Notes: generated by a model not told the origin, from the letters alone. 64,000 nucleotides of DNA from JAUIAS01 sp030425395 (GCA_043553855.1 CP121336.1:2170001-2234000); one strand, 5' to 3'. Counted from the stretch's first letter, positions 42,636 to 53,283 are shown. Made by a program: numbers and translations.

Positions 42636-43358
42636 TCAGACGAAGAACTGGGCTCCGTTTGCCGAGATCGTCGAGCCATTGACGAAACCCGCGTCGTCGG
42701 ACGCCAGGAATGCAACGCAGCGCGCGATTTCTTCAGGTTGGCCAAGCCGCCCTGCCGGAATCTGGCTGATAATCGATTCGCGCACTTTTTCCGGAACGGC
42801 CATGACCATGTCAGTCGCGATATAGCCGGGGCAGACAGCATTGGCGGTAATGCCTTTGGCCGCGCCTTCCTGGGCAAGCGACTTGATGATGCCAAGATCA
42901 CCCGCCTTGGTGGCGGCATAATTGACCTGGGCGAACTGACCCTTCTGGCCATTGATCGAAGAGATGACGATGACACGACCAAAGCCACGCTCGCGCATGC
43001 CGGGCCAAACTGGGTGCACGGTGTTGAATACACCGGTCAGGTTGGTGTCGATGACCTGCTGCCACTGTTCGGGCGTCATTTTGTGGAACGGCGCGTCACG
43101 GGTGATGCCTGCGTTGGCGACAACCACGTCGATGGGGCCAAGATCTGCTTCGACCTGTGCCAGGCCGGCCTTGCTTTCTTCGTAGTCACCTACGTTCCAC
43201 TTGTATGTTTTGATACCGGTTTCTTCGGTAAACTTTGCGGCGGCTTCGTCATTGCCGGCATATGTGGCGGCTACGGAAAAACCGTCGGCTTTGAGGGCCT
43301 GGGAGATGGCCGCGCCGATACCGCGCGATCCACCGGTGACTACTGCAACTCGGGACAT
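42636..43358 (-). CDS. phaB: Acetoacetyl-CoA reductase
   Basis: Short-chain dehydrogenase of 240 residues reducing acetoacetyl-CoA to (R)-3-hydroxybutyryl-CoA for polyhydroxybutyrate. Cofactor loop TGGSRGIG (8-15) and the catalytic S134, Y147, K151 are present (ISSINGQKGQFAQVNYAATK). AAGGAA precedes the start. It follows phaA with a 138-base gap containing a hairpin. The polymerase gene phaC is not in the window. Confidence 0.95.
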   Translation of the reverse strand: MSRVAVVTGGSRGIGAAISQALKADGFSVAATYAGNDEAAAKFTEETGIKTYKWNVGDYEESKAGLAQVEADLGPIDVVVANAGITRDAPFHKMTPEQWQQVIDTNLTGVFNTVHPVWPGMRERGFGRVIVISSINGQKGQFAQVNYAATKAGDLGIIKSLAQEGAAKGITANAVCPGYIATDMVMAVPEKVRESIISQIPAGRLGQPEEIARCVAFLASDDAGFVNGSTISANGAQFFV

Positions 43359-43463
43359 GAGGTGTTCCTTCAGAAAATTCAGTGCGAAATCTTGTTACTT
43401 CAAGGGGGCTGCAAGCGCAACTTTATTGCGCGACATGTGTCAACTTGCCCTTGAAGGATAAAG

Positions 43464-43488
43464 GGGCAGGCCGCGTTACGGCCCGCCC
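43464..43488. terminator. Hairpin between phaA and phaB
   Basis: GGGCAGGCCG and CGGCCCGCCC pair with one mismatch around a 5-base loop. On the minus strand it follows the phaA stop and is followed by CCTTTATCC. It may be a partial terminator or an mRNA processing or protection site between the two genes. Confidence 0.5.
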
Positions 43489-43496
43489 ATTAAGTA

Positions 43497-44672
43497 TCAG
43501 GGGCGTTCAACGCAAAGGGCAACGCCCATGCCGCCGCCGATGCAAAGCGTGGCGAGGCCTTTCTTGGCGTCGCGACGCTGCATTTCGAACAGCAGCGTAT
43601 TCAGAACGCGACAGCCGGATGCGCCGATCGGATGACCGATGGCAATCGCACCGCCATTGACGTTCACGATCGCAGGATCCCAGCCCATGTCCTTGTTCAC
43701 AGCGCAAGCCTGCGCGGCGAAGGCTTCGTTGGCCTCCACAAGGTCCAGATCCTCTGGCTTCCAGCCCGCTTTTTCCAGCGCCTTGCGCGAAGCATAGATT
43801 GGGCCAACGCCCATGATCTTGGGGTCCAGACCAGCGGTTGCGTAGGATACGATGCGGGCCAATGGCTGAATGCCGCGCTTTTCGGCGTTGTCCGCAGACA
43901 TCAACAGTGTTGCTGCCGCGCCGTCATTCAGACCCGAAGCGTTGGCCGCGGTTACGGACCCGTCCTTGGTAAAGGCCGGGCGCAGCTTCGCCATTGCGTC
44001 CATGGTTGCGCCGTGGCGGATGTATTCGTCCTTGTCCATCACGATCTCGCCCTTGCGGGTCTTGATGGTGAAGGGCACGATTTCGTCGTTGAACTTGCCA
44101 GCTTTCTGGGCGGCTTCGGCCTTGTTCTGCGATGCGACGGCAAACTCGTCCTGCATTTCGCGGCTGATTTGCCACTGCTGCGCGACGTTTTCTGCCGTTT
44201 GGCCCATGTGGTAGCCGTTAAAGGCGTCCCAAAGACCGTCACGGATCATCGTGTCGATGTAGCGCATGTCGCCCATCTTGTGCCCGGCGCGCAGGTTGGC
44301 TGCGTGGGGGCTCATGGTCATGTTTTCCTGACCGCCGGCGATAACGATGTCCGCATCGCCAAGCTGAATATGCTGGGCACCGAGCGCCACAGCGCGCAGG
44401 CCGGAGCCACATACTTGGTTGATGCTCCAAGCAGCGGATTCCATTGGCAGACCAGCGTTGACATGTGCCTGGCGTGCCGGGTTCTGGCCCTGCGCTGCGG
44501 TCAGCACCTGGCCGAGGATTGTTTCGGAAACCTCCGATTTGTCGATGCTAGCGCGATCTACCACAGCCTCGAGAACGGCTTTGCCGAGATCGTGTGCGGG
44601 AGTGTTGGCGAAGGATCCGCCGAAGCTTCCCACGCCGGTGCGCGCGGCGGAAGCGATTACAACATTGGTCAT
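43497..44672 (-). CDS. phaA: Acetyl-CoA C-acetyltransferase (thiolase)
   Basis: Biosynthetic thiolase of 391 residues condensing two acetyl-CoA. Catalytic residues are C88 ([12 protein letters not shown]), H347 ([10 protein letters not shown]) and C377 ([11 protein letters not shown]). Length and sequence fit PhaA/AtoB. It lies upstream of phaB on the same strand. Confidence 0.95.
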   Translation of the reverse strand: MTNVVIASAARTGVGSFGGSFANTPAHDLGKAVLEAVVDRASIDKSEVSETILGQVLTAAQGQNPARQAHVNAGLPMESAAWSINQVCGSGLRAVALGAQHIQLGDADIVIAGGQENMTMSPHAANLRAGHKMGDMRYIDTMIRDGLWDAFNGYHMGQTAENVAQQWQISREMQDEFAVASQNKAEAAQKAGKFNDEIVPFTIKTRKGEIVMDKDEYIRHGATMDAMAKLRPAFTKDGSVTAANASGLNDGAAATLLMSADNAEKRGIQPLARIVSYATAGLDPKIMGVGPIYASRKALEKAGWKPEDLDLVEANEAFAAQACAVNKDMGWDPAIVNVNGGAIAIGHPIGASGCRVLNTLLFEMQRRDAKKGLATLCIGGGMGVALCVERP

Positions 44673-44819
44673 GTGTCCAGTCCTTTACCTGTCACGGGTC
44701 GAGACGCGGAGACCATGTTCGACAGCGAACGCCGAAAGGCTCCACAGCCTTCCGGTCTGCGGAATACCCCTTTTGTGCAGTTGCAGCAACGGACAGATGG
44801 TCTCACACAGGGTCATGGT

Positions 44820-45659
44820 CTAGCTGGCGGAATTATCTCCTTGTTTCCAAGGGGGTTGGACGGTTGGTGCACCAAAAAGGTAACCTTGGAGGCAATCGAT
44901 ACCGGCATGGGCGAGAAAAATTGCCTCTTTTTCCGACTCAACTGATTCCGCGATGGTCAACATATCGAACTCACGGGCAAAGCCGATCAAGGCGCGCACG
45001 AGCGCCTGATTGTCGGGGTCTGTTTCCACTTTGCGCACAAATTGACCGTCGATCTTGATCGCATCAAACTGAAATTGACGAAAGTAGCGCGGCGAAATGG
45101 CCCCTCCGCCGAAATCGTCCAAAGCAAATGCAATACCGTTTCTGCGCAAGTCATCCATGAAGTCGGCCACGATCTCGGGCACGGACATCGCTGACGCTTC
45201 GGAGATTTCAAGAACAAGGCGTTCGCCGATGGCGGGATATCGTTTGAACGCCCGTGTCAGTGTGCGGTTCCATTTCTTGTAGCCGATGGATCGCGCCGAC
45301 ATGTTAATGGACAGGCGCAAATTCGGATGCCGGGCCAAAGCCCGAAGACCAAGCGAGAGCGCGGCGCAATCGATTTCGCGCCCAAGTTCGGTATCTTCGA
45401 CCTTGGGCATGAAATCGCGCGCCGGGATGATCCGCCCGGTTGGATCCAGAACACGAATAAACCCTTCGTAAAAGGCGACCCCATGTGCCGCCTTTGCATT
45501 CATCACAGGTTGGTAGGCCAATAACACTTCGTTATGCCTGAGCGCGCGGCTCACCAGCGAAAGAGGGTCGCCATCACGGCGTGACGTGGCCACCGCCAGT
45601 GGCGTTTCCGCGCCGTGCGGCACATCCAGTCGTTCCAGCTTGCGTCGAAGTCCCATCAT
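44820..45659 (-). CDS. EAL-domain protein (c-di-GMP phosphodiesterase)
   Basis: Stand-alone EAL protein, about 280 residues. The EAL triad appears as EGF (residues 65-67), and the other catalytic positions look intact: NMSARS, LEISEAS, DDFGGGAIS, DAIKIDGQFV, ESVESE and QGYLFG. It lacks GGDEF and sensory domains, with only a 35-residue N-terminal extension. It probably lowers cyclic di-GMP. Two adjacent ATG codons (45659, 45656) are candidates; an in-frame TTG at 45668 is less likely. Confidence 0.87.
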   Translation of the reverse strand: MMGLRRKLERLDVPHGAETPLAVATSRRDGDPLSLVSRALRHNEVLLAYQPVMNAKAAHGVAFYEGFIRVLDPTGRIIPARDFMPKVEDTELGREIDCAALSLGLRALARHPNLRLSINMSARSIGYKKWNRTLTRAFKRYPAIGERLVLEISEASAMSVPEIVADFMDDLRRNGIAFALDDFGGGAISPRYFRQFQFDAIKIDGQFVRKVETDPDNQALVRALIGFAREFDMLTIAESVESEKEAIFLAHAGIDCLQGYLFGAPTVQPPWKQGDNSAS

Positions 45660-45738
45660 GTTTCCCAAAGCCGTTTGGCCAAGAAAACGCGATGGGTCTG
45701 AACACTGGGTTAAACCTGCAATTCGTTACAAACTGTTC

Positions 45739-46302
45739 TCAGCTCTCGGGGGTCACCAGCGCGGCGATAATCGCCTTGGCGCTGTCCGAGGCCCAGTCGG
45801 CATCCCCGATCAGACGCGCAATTTCCGCCCCTTCCGGGTCGAGGATAACCGTGATCGGCAACCCCATGACGGCCATCTGCCGCGCCAGTGCCTGTTTGGG
45901 GTCCTGGTGGCGGGGCAGGTTGTCTATCCCGATTTCGTCAAAGAACTTCTTTATCCCTTGCGGCGAATTGCGCCCGGTGGCGATGGTGAGAACCTCAAAC
46001 CTGTCGCCACCGAATTCGCTTTGCAGGTCCGACAGCATCGGCATTTCCTTGCGGCACGGCGCGCACCACGTGGCCCAGAAGTTCAGCAAGACATATTTCC
46101 CCCGATAGTCGGCCAGGGTTGCCTGACCTGCCCCATCGGCAAGCAAAAAGGCGGCGGTTCCAGACTCGCGGGGCGGTTCGTGCAGGACCAGTTTTTTCAT
46201 ATCGCCGTCGCGCAGCGCGGCGAGGTTGCTCATGTCCGCAACAGCGGTATTTGCACCGAACGCAAGGCCCGTGTAGAGGATCGCGGCAAGCAGCTTTTTC
46301 AT
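45739..46302 (-). CDS. TlpA-type thiol-disulfide reductase
   Basis: Exported thioredoxin-fold protein of 187 residues. A signal peptide covers about 1-23 ([22 protein letters not shown]), and the redox motif is WCAPC (C80, C83). It likely reduces disulfides in the periplasm, for example for cytochrome c or copper-site assembly. GGAGGG precedes the start. The divergent argH start is only 22 bases away. Confidence 0.9.
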   Translation of the reverse strand: MKKLLAAILYTGLAFGANTAVADMSNLAALRDGDMKKLVLHEPPRESGTAAFLLADGAGQATLADYRGKYVLLNFWATWCAPCRKEMPMLSDLQSEFGGDRFEVLTIATGRNSPQGIKKFFDEIGIDNLPRHQDPKQALARQMAVMGLPITVILDPEGAEIARLIGDADWASDSAKAIIAALVTPES

Positions 46303-46324
46303 TTTCCCTCCGAAGGGCATAAAG

Positions 46325-47716
46325 ATGACCGATAAATCCTCAAACCAGATGTGGGGCGGACGTTTCGCCTCCGGCCCCGACGCAATCATGGAAGCCATCA
46401 ACGCGTCGATCGGTTTTGATAAACGCATGGCCGCTCAGGATATCGCCGGTTCGAGGGCCCATGCCGCGATGCTCGCCGCACAGGGTATCATAAGTGATAG
46501 CGACGCCGAGGCCATCCGGAAAGGCTTGCTCACGGTCTTGTCAGAGATCGAGGGCGGCAATTTCGAATTTTCCACGGCGCTCGAAGACATCCACATGAAC
46601 GTCGAGGCGCGCCTCAAGGAAATCATAGGCGAACCCGCAGGCCGCCTGCATACCGGGCGCTCGCGCAATGATCAGGTTGCTACCGACTTCCGGCTTTGGG
46701 TACGTGATCAGCTGGACGCGGCCGAGGCAGGTTTGCTGGCACTGATCCGCGCGTTGCTGGCACAGGCCGAGGCTGGCGCGGATTGGGTGATGCCGGGTTT
46801 CACCCATTTGCAGACTGCTCAGCCGGTGACATGGGGCCACCACATGATGGCTTATGTCGAAATGTTTGGCCGGGATCTGTCGCGGGTGCGCGACGCCCGC
46901 GACAGAATGAACGAATCGCCCCTTGGCGCGGCGGCTCTGGCGGGGACGTCCTTTCCAATTGACAGGCACATGACGGCGGCAGCTCTTGGCTTTGCCCGGC
47001 CCTGTGCCAACTCCCTTGACGCGGTCAGCGATCGTGACTTCGCGCTTGAGTTTCTGTCGGTGGCGTCCATCTGTGCGATGCACCTCTCGCGCTTTGCAGA
47101 AGAGCTGGTGATCTGGTCATCCGCACAATTCCGGTTTGTAACGCTGAGCGATCGTTTTTCGACCGGATCGTCGATCATGCCGCAAAAGAAAAACCCCGAT
47201 GCCGCCGAATTGATCCGGGCCAAGATCGGTCGGATATTCGGGGCCAACACGGCCCTGATGATGGTGATGAAGGGGCTGCCACTGGCCTATTCCAAGGACA
47301 TGCAGGAAGACAAGGAACAGGTCTTTGATGCTGCGGACAACTGGATGTTGGCGCTGGCTGCGATGGAAGGCATGGTTCGCGACATGACGGGCAACCGCGA
47401 TGCGCTGGCCGCAGCAGCGGGCGCAGGATTTTCGACTGCGACTGATCTGGCTGACTGGCTGGTGCGTGTGCTGGGTATGCCGTTCCGCGATGCGCATCAC
47501 GTCACCGGTGCGCTTGTCGCACAGGCCGAAGCGAAAGGCTGCGATCTCCCTGAATTGACGCTTGATGACATGCGCGCGGTGCATCCCGACATCACAGATG
47601 CGGTCTTTGATGTTCTCGGAGTGGACAATTCGGTAAACTCGCGCACATCCTACGGGGGGACCGCGCCTGCTCAGGTGCTGGTTCAGGTTTTGCGCTGGAA
47701 GGAACAGATTGGATGA
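46325..47716 (+). CDS. argH: Argininosuccinate lyase
   Basis: Last enzyme of arginine synthesis, 463 residues. The family signature [12 protein letters not shown] is intact, as are [12 protein letters not shown] and [12 protein letters not shown]. Its stop overlaps the following lipoprotein gene by 4 bases. With lysA nearby the operon combines arginine and lysine synthesis. Confidence 0.96.
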   Translation: MTDKSSNQMWGGRFASGPDAIMEAINASIGFDKRMAAQDIAGSRAHAAMLAAQGIISDSDAEAIRKGLLTVLSEIEGGNFEFSTALEDIHMNVEARLKEIIGEPAGRLHTGRSRNDQVATDFRLWVRDQLDAAEAGLLALIRALLAQAEAGADWVMPGFTHLQTAQPVTWGHHMMAYVEMFGRDLSRVRDARDRMNESPLGAAALAGTSFPIDRHMTAAALGFARPCANSLDAVSDRDFALEFLSVASICAMHLSRFAEELVIWSSAQFRFVTLSDRFSTGSSIMPQKKNPDAAELIRAKIGRIFGANTALMMVMKGLPLAYSKDMQEDKEQVFDAADNWMLALAAMEGMVRDMTGNRDALAAAAGAGFSTATDLADWLVRVLGMPFRDAHHVTGALVAQAEAKGCDLPELTLDDMRAVHPDITDAVFDVLGVDNSVNSRTSYGGTAPAQVLVQVLRWKEQIG

Positions 47717-47913
47717 AACAGGTTGCGTTGCTCTGCTTGGCCTGCGCTGTCGTCGCCGCATGCGGTGCTGACGGGGAACCGAACGCGCCCAGCGGTGACA
47801 CACCTGTGACAAGCAACGCAACCATCGGCGTTGGCGTTGGATCCAGCGGCACCCGCGTGGTCGGATCTGTTGGCGTCAACATGGGGCCGGTGCGTATCGG
47901 GGTTGGTTTTTGA
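47713..47913 (+). CDS. Small putative lipoprotein
   Basis: Protein of 66 residues with a lipoprotein signal peptide and lipobox (VVAAC, Cys17), followed by a Gly/Val/Ser-rich tail ([20 protein letters not shown]). No known domain. It is coupled by ATGA to argH and overlaps the next start. A small lipoprotein in this position is common in related genomes, to my recollection. Confidence 0.75.
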   Translation: MKQVALLCLACAVVAACGADGEPNAPSGDTPVTSNATIGVGVGSSGTRVVGSVGVNMGPVRIGVGF

Positions 47914-48230
47914 TGTCGCCCTTGCGGATGGCGTATCTTGGGCTGGCGATCTGGGGGGCCATGCACCCGATGGCCTATTTCGTCACGTGGTTCGTGCAAA
48001 ACGGGTTTGATCTGATGGCCATGGTCGACGCCTGGCACGTGAACGCTGCGACCAGTGGTCTGGTCTGGGATCTGACTATTGCCGCAGTCACGCTGACGGT
48101 TTTCATCATTGCGGAAACCGTGGTGCGCCGAAACTGGATTGCCCTTGTCGCGATACCGGCAACGTTCTGCATCGGTGTAAGCTGTGGTTTGCCTTTGTAT
48201 CTGTTCCTGCGTGCGGGCAAGATCCGCTAG
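47913..48230 (+). CDS. DUF2834 membrane protein
   Basis: Membrane protein of 105 residues with three hydrophobic segments (about 5-27, 45-65 and 75-98), matching DUF2834. Function unknown. Its ATG overlaps the stop of the lipoprotein gene. It sits in the argH-lysA operon. Confidence 0.8.
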   Translation: MSPLRMAYLGLAIWGAMHPMAYFVTWFVQNGFDLMAMVDAWHVNAATSGLVWDLTIAAVTLTVFIIAETVVRRNWIALVAIPATFCIGVSCGLPLYLFLRAGKIR

Positions 48231-48406
48231 TCGCGTTTCCTCTTCGCCTGAGCCGACGACAGTTTCGATACCCCTAAAGCCGGTGCCGCCTGTAAACGCA
48301 CCCAAAAGATCCGGACGGAGACAGGGTCGCGATATTACGATCGGCTATCGGCCAAGCGATGCAAAGGGTGATTGATCCTCTGCGCGTTCCCCGCTAATCG
48401 CGCTGT

Positions 48407-49672
48407 ATGGATCATTTTCTCTATCGTGATGGCGCCCTTTACGCCGAAGACGTGCCCGTGGCCGAGATAGCGGCCACGGTTGGCACGCCGTTTTATGTTT
48501 ATTCCACAGCAACCCTTCTGCGCCACTATACGTTGTTCGACGAGGCGTTGGATGGCATGGATCACCTTGTCTGCTATGCCATGAAGGCGGCCAGCAATCA
48601 GGCCATTCTGAAAACGCTGGCGGATGCCGGGGCCGGAATGGATGTCGTGTCGATGGGCGAATACCTGCGCGCGCGCGCCGTCGGTGTGCCGGGGGACCGG
48701 ATCGTTTTTTCCGGTGTTGGCAAAACGCACGAGGAAATCCGCACCGCTCTGACCGGCGGTATCCGCCAGTTCAACGTCGAATCCGAGCCCGAAATGCGCG
48801 CCATCAGTGAAGTGGCCACATCGCTGGGTGTCGTGGCACCAATCACCATCCGGGTAAATCCCGACGTGGATGCCAAGACCCACGCCAAGATCGCGACGGG
48901 CAAGTCCGAAAACAAGTTTGGCATTCCCATCGCCCGCGCCCGAGAGGTCTATGCCGAGGCAGCCGCCCTTCCCGGTTTGGATGTGATCGGCATTGACGTG
49001 CATATCGGCAGCCAATTGACCCAGCTTGAACCGTTTGCCGCCGCTTATCGCAAGGTGGCCGAGCTGACCGAAACCTTACGTGCGGATGGGCACAATATCC
49101 GGAGGCTTGATCTCGGGGGTGGGCTGGGTATCCCATATACTCGCAGTAACGAGGCCCCGCCGCTGCCCTCGCAATATGGCGATCTTATCCGCGAAACCGT
49201 GGGGCATCTGGGCTGCGAAATCGAGATCGAGCCGGGCCGACTTGTCGCCGGGAACGCGGGTCTTATGATCAGCGCGGTCATTTACGTCAAATCCGGCGAG
49301 GGGCGTGATTTTCTGATCCTCGACGGCGCGATGAATGACCTGATCCGCCCCGCAATGTATGAGGCGCATCACGATATCATTCCGGTGGTCGAACCCGCAC
49401 CCGGCACCGAACAGCAGCCCTATGACATTGTCGGCCCGGTTTGCGAATCCGGCGATACCTTTGCCAAGCAGCGCATGATGACTCCGCTGGTTTCTGGGGA
49501 TCTTGTCGCCTTTCGCGGCGCGGGTGCATACGGTGCGGTGATGTCCAGCGAATACAATTCGCGGCCCCTCATTCCCGAAGTTCTGGTGAAAGGTGATCAA
49601 TTCGCGGTTATCCGCCGACGGCCGACCTTTGACGAAATGATAAATCGAGATACCATTCCCGAGTGGCTTTGA
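48407..49672 (+). CDS. lysA: Diaminopimelate decarboxylase
   Basis: PLP-dependent enzyme making lysine from meso-diaminopimelate, 421 residues. The PLP lysine lies in VCYAMKAASNQAIL (about residue 48), and the phosphate-binding and active-site segments LDLGGGLGIPY, EPGRLV and CESGDTFA are present. No strong ribosome site is seen before ATG 48407, but homology begins there. The 176 bases before it hold no gene. Confidence 0.95.
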   Translation: MDHFLYRDGALYAEDVPVAEIAATVGTPFYVYSTATLLRHYTLFDEALDGMDHLVCYAMKAASNQAILKTLADAGAGMDVVSMGEYLRARAVGVPGDRIVFSGVGKTHEEIRTALTGGIRQFNVESEPEMRAISEVATSLGVVAPITIRVNPDVDAKTHAKIATGKSENKFGIPIARAREVYAEAAALPGLDVIGIDVHIGSQLTQLEPFAAAYRKVAELTETLRADGHNIRRLDLGGGLGIPYTRSNEAPPLPSQYGDLIRETVGHLGCEIEIEPGRLVAGNAGLMISAVIYVKSGEGRDFLILDGAMNDLIRPAMYEAHHDIIPVVEPAPGTEQQPYDIVGPVCESGDTFAKQRMMTPLVSGDLVAFRGAGAYGAVMSSEYNSRPLIPEVLVKGDQFAVIRRRPTFDEMINRDTIPEWL

Positions 49673-49705
49673 GGCGAACCCGCCTCCCGCTGCGGGGAGA
49701 ATGCG

Positions 49706-52318
49706 ATGACGCCCAAGAACGGCGCGACGGATAGAACGGTAATTCAGGCGGTCAGGGTGCCTCTGACGCTGACGCGGTTGGGCATGGGTGCCGAACGCAT
49801 CCTACGCGCGTTCTGGCCGCTGTTTTCTGTCGTGATGGCGGTGCTTGCGGTGCTGATGCTGGGCTTGCAAGACATCGCCCCGGTTGAGATCGTGTGGATC
49901 GGTGGCGTCGTTGCAATTCTGGGGGCAGGCTACGTGCTCGTCCGCGGGCTGCGCCGGTTTGAATGGCCGTCCGAGGATCAGGCATTGGACCGGCTGGACG
50001 CGACGATGCGCGGCAGACCCCTGCGCACGCTTTTGGATCGACAGGCAATCGGCGCGCAGGATGCGGCCTCTGCGGCGGTCTGGCGGGCGCATCAGGATCG
50101 CATGGCCCACCGCGCCGCGCAGGCCGAAACCGTGAAACCTGATCTGCGCCTGTCGGATCGCGATCCCTACGCTTTGCGTTATGTGGCCCTTGTGGCGTTT
50201 TGTGTGGCGCTTGTGTTCGGATCTGTGCTGCAGGTCCGATCCGTTGTCGACATGACACCGGGCGGTGCAGCGGCGGCCGCTGCGGGGCCATCCTGGGAAG
50301 GATGGATCGAGCCGCCGCGCTATACTGGCAAGCCGACGCTCTACCTCAATGATCAGCCCGAAGGCGATCTGGCCTTGCCCGAAGGCAGCCGGATTACCTT
50401 GCGGTTTTATGGTCAGGTCGGTGCGCTGACCCTGACAGAAACGGTCTCGGGCCGGGTTGAGGATATCCCCCCGGCATCCGACCCGGCGCATGATTTCACC
50501 GTTGCCCAGCAGGGGGATCTGCAGATTGATGGTCCCGGCGGGCGAACGTGGTCCGTGACGGTCATTCAAGACAGCGCGCCGCAGGTTGAAATAGCAGGCG
50601 ACGCAGAAGCCAGCGCGACAGGCGAGATGACCCTGCCATTTGCCGCCCGGGACGATTACGAGGTGATCGGAGGCGATGCAGTGATCGCGCTGGATCTGCC
50701 GCGCGTGGAACGCCGCCACGGTCTTGCTGCGACGCCAGAACCGCGCCCTGCGATCACTGTTCCCTTGCCCTTGCCGATCGCGGGCGATCGGGCTGATTTT
50801 ACTGAATCCCTGATTGAGGATTTCTCAAAACACCCGTGGGCAAACCTGCCGGTAACAATCACCCTGCGGGTAGCTGATGCCGCCGCACAGGACAGCGCGC
50901 CGGAAACCCTTGCCGTGCCGCTTCCGGCGCGGCGGTTCTTTGATCCCATGGCAGCGGCGGTGATCGAACAGCGCCGCGATTTGCTGTGGTCGCGGGAAAA
51001 CGGGGTCCGGATCGCGCGGATCATGCGGGCGATCTCTCACCGTCCCGATGGCCTTTTCCGTTCTGAGACAGCTTACCTGCGGTTCCGCGTGATTATGCGC
51101 CGTCTTGATACATTTAATGAATTCGGCCTGACGACCGAGCGACAGGAAGAACTGGCCGAGGCGCTGTGGGAACTGGCGATCCAACTGGAGGAGGGCAACC
51201 TTGGCGATGCTCTGGAACGGTTGCGTCGCGCGCAGGAACGGTTGAGCGAGGCGATGCGAAATGGTGCCACCGATCAGGAAATCGCGGAGCTGATGCAGGA
51301 ATTGCGCGAAGCCTCCGAGGATTACATCCGGCAACTGTCGCGGCAGGCCCAGCAAGAAAATCAGGAAAACGGCGAGGACGGTGAACAGCAGCTTTCGGAA
51401 AACGCAATCCAGATGGGGCAGGACGATCTGCAACGCATGATGGACCGTATTCAGGAGTTGATGGAGCAAGGGCGTATGGCCGAAGCACAGCAGGCGCTTC
51501 GGGAACTTCAGGAAATGATGGAGAACATGCGCGTCACCCAAGGGCAGGGTCAGGGCAACCAATCCGAAGGCCAACGCGCGATGGAGGGGCTGGCAGATAC
51601 CCTGCGTCAGCAGCAAGGGCTCAGCGATGAGGCCTTCCGTGATCTTCAGGAACAGTTCAATCCCAACGCCCAAACCGGCGAAAGCGATGGAAACCAAGGC
51701 CGTAACGGCGGTCGGGGTCAGGGCCAAAGCCACGAGGGACAGGACGGTCAGGGCCAGGGGCAAGGCGACGGCGGTCAGCCCGGCGAAGGCAATCAACAGG
51801 CGAACGGTGGCCAAGGCGGGATGGAGCAATCCCTTGCTGATCGTCAACAGGCCCTGCGCGATGAACTCAACCGCCAGCAAGGCAATCTGCCCGGTGCGGG
51901 AACACCCGAGGGTGACGCCGCGCGCGAGGCATTGGACCGGGCCGGCCGCGCCATGGACGGTGCAGAAGAAGCCCTCCGCGAGGACGATTTTGCCGGAGCT
52001 ATCGACAACCAATCCGATGCAATGGAGGCCCTGCGCGAAGGCATGAGGTCTTTGGGCGAAGCGATGGCGCAACAACAGCAGGGTCAGCCCGGGCAGGGCC
52101 AGCAGGCAGGCGATATTCAAGGCGGACGCGGACGCGACCCTCTCGGGCGGAATTCGGGGCTGGATGGGTCCGCGGGCACCGAAGACAGCCTGCTACAGGG
52201 CGAAGATGTCTATCGCCGTGCCCGCGAGCTTCTGGATGAAATCCGGCGCAGGTCGGGCGACGGCGAACGACCGGATGTGGAACTGGACTATTTGCGCCGT
52301 CTGCTGGATCGGTTCTGA
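49706..52318 (+). CDS. TIGR02302/DUF4175 family membrane protein
   Basis: Protein of 870 residues of a family found widely in alphaproteobacteria, function unknown. Two or three hydrophobic segments lie near the N-terminus (about 35-80 and 155-180). A central beta-rich part and a long helical part follow, then a Gln/Gly-rich low-complexity stretch (about residues 605-720). The C-terminus is helical with GEDVYRRARELLDEIRRRSG. GGGGAG precedes the start. It follows lysA by 33 bases. Confidence 0.85.
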   Translation: MTPKNGATDRTVIQAVRVPLTLTRLGMGAERILRAFWPLFSVVMAVLAVLMLGLQDIAPVEIVWIGGVVAILGAGYVLVRGLRRFEWPSEDQALDRLDATMRGRPLRTLLDRQAIGAQDAASAAVWRAHQDRMAHRAAQAETVKPDLRLSDRDPYALRYVALVAFCVALVFGSVLQVRSVVDMTPGGAAAAAAGPSWEGWIEPPRYTGKPTLYLNDQPEGDLALPEGSRITLRFYGQVGALTLTETVSGRVEDIPPASDPAHDFTVAQQGDLQIDGPGGRTWSVTVIQDSAPQVEIAGDAEASATGEMTLPFAARDDYEVIGGDAVIALDLPRVERRHGLAATPEPRPAITVPLPLPIAGDRADFTESLIEDFSKHPWANLPVTITLRVADAAAQDSAPETLAVPLPARRFFDPMAAAVIEQRRDLLWSRENGVRIARIMRAISHRPDGLFRSETAYLRFRVIMRRLDTFNEFGLTTERQEELAEALWELAIQLEEGNLGDALERLRRAQERLSEAMRNGATDQEIAELMQELREASEDYIRQLSRQAQQENQENGEDGEQQLSENAIQMGQDDLQRMMDRIQELMEQGRMAEAQQALRELQEMMENMRVTQGQGQGNQSEGQRAMEGLADTLRQQQGLSDEAFRDLQEQFNPNAQTGESDGNQGRNGGRGQGQSHEGQDGQGQGQGDGGQPGEGNQQANGGQGGMEQSLADRQQALRDELNRQQGNLPGAGTPEGDAAREALDRAGRAMDGAEEALREDDFAGAIDNQSDAMEALREGMRSLGEAMAQQQQGQPGQGQQAGDIQGGRGRDPLGRNSGLDGSAGTEDSLLQGEDVYRRARELLDEIRRRSGDGERPDVELDYLRRLLDRF
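51535..51825 (+). repeat. Gln/Gly-rich low-complexity coding stretch
   Basis: Many CAG, CAA, GGC and GGT codons produce GQGQG-type repeats inside the TIGR02302 gene. The period is irregular and no exact tandem unit is visible. Such segments are usually disordered linkers. Confidence 0.7.
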
Positions 52319-52362
52319 ACCTGACCATCCGGGCAGGCGGACGTGCCGACCTACAGCGCCGT

Positions 52363-53283
52363 TCAATTCCAGTTGCGGATCGTTTCCTGTAGCCAGAAGC
52401 GTCCCTGATCGACCATTGCCACAAACGCGCTGAGCATCGGATCGGCTTCGGGGAGCATGTCGGCTATGGCAGGGGCATTGGTATAAATCATCAGCAGCAC
52501 TGCCGCGATGATGATTGCAACCGCAAAACCACGGGTAAATCCCCCTGCCTTGTGCCGGGGTGATTTGTGCAGGCCCGCCAATTTTCCATAATCGGTCCCT
52601 TGATCGCTTTGCCTCAGGCTCGAACTGATCTCTTCGATATCCGGAAGCATTTCCTTTCGCGATACGGGTCTGGGTTCTTCGCTCTTGCTGTCCGACTGCC
52701 TTGGCGGTGTGGGGCGATTCTCCGCTGCAGGCTCGGCAGCCCGAGGGAGCTGCTCCAGCGTTTGCGTGGGGCTGGCTTGGGCGGCTTTCGGGGCGGCAGG
52801 CGGATCGACGGGTTGTCCGCGCAGTCGCGCCATTCGCTGACGGGCTTGTTCGGCGCGGCGTTCAGCGTCATCGGTGATCGTATCCAGACCCAGATCAGGC
52901 TGGGTTTCCAATGCATTGCGCGCTTCGGCTTCGCGCAGCTCGGCTTCGTGGCGGGCTTCCTCGCGCAGGATATCGGCTATTTCCGGGTCAAGATTGCGCC
53001 GCTCGCGCGGGGCTTGGGTTTCATCGGGATCGGGCCGGGGTTTGGGCGCAGGCCGTGGGCGCGGCCGCCGTTCGGGATCGGACGGTTCACTGAGATCGCG
53101 GATCGTGTCGCGCAGGCGGTCGGCTTCGGACTTGGGGTCATCCTGACTGGCCGGGGCAAAATCGGGGTGCGCGCAGAACCAAGTGTTCCCGCAATTCGAG
53201 CACTGCACATCCCGGCCTTCCCTTGGAATGACCTGATCGGGCACCTCATACTGCGCCCCGCAGTTCGGGCAAGTCAGCCGCAT
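52363..53283 (-). CDS. Zinc-ribbon (MJ0042-type) membrane protein
   Basis: Protein of 306 residues. The N-terminus is a zinc ribbon with two CxxC pairs (LTCPNCGAQYEVPD and VQCSNCGNTWFC). A long charged, Pro-rich and probably disordered region follows, then one transmembrane segment near the C-terminus (GFAVAIIIAAVLLMIYTNA). Family members are hypothetical; the gene is divergent from ftsE, and a cell-envelope role is a guess. Confidence 0.82.
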   Translation of the reverse strand: MRLTCPNCGAQYEVPDQVIPREGRDVQCSNCGNTWFCAHPDFAPASQDDPKSEADRLRDTIRDLSEPSDPERRPRPRPAPKPRPDPDETQAPRERRNLDPEIADILREEARHEAELREAEARNALETQPDLGLDTITDDAERRAEQARQRMARLRGQPVDPPAAPKAAQASPTQTLEQLPRAAEPAAENRPTPPRQSDSKSEEPRPVSRKEMLPDIEEISSSLRQSDQGTDYGKLAGLHKSPRHKAGGFTRGFAVAIIIAAVLLMIYTNAPAIADMLPEADPMLSAFVAMVDQGRFWLQETIRNWN

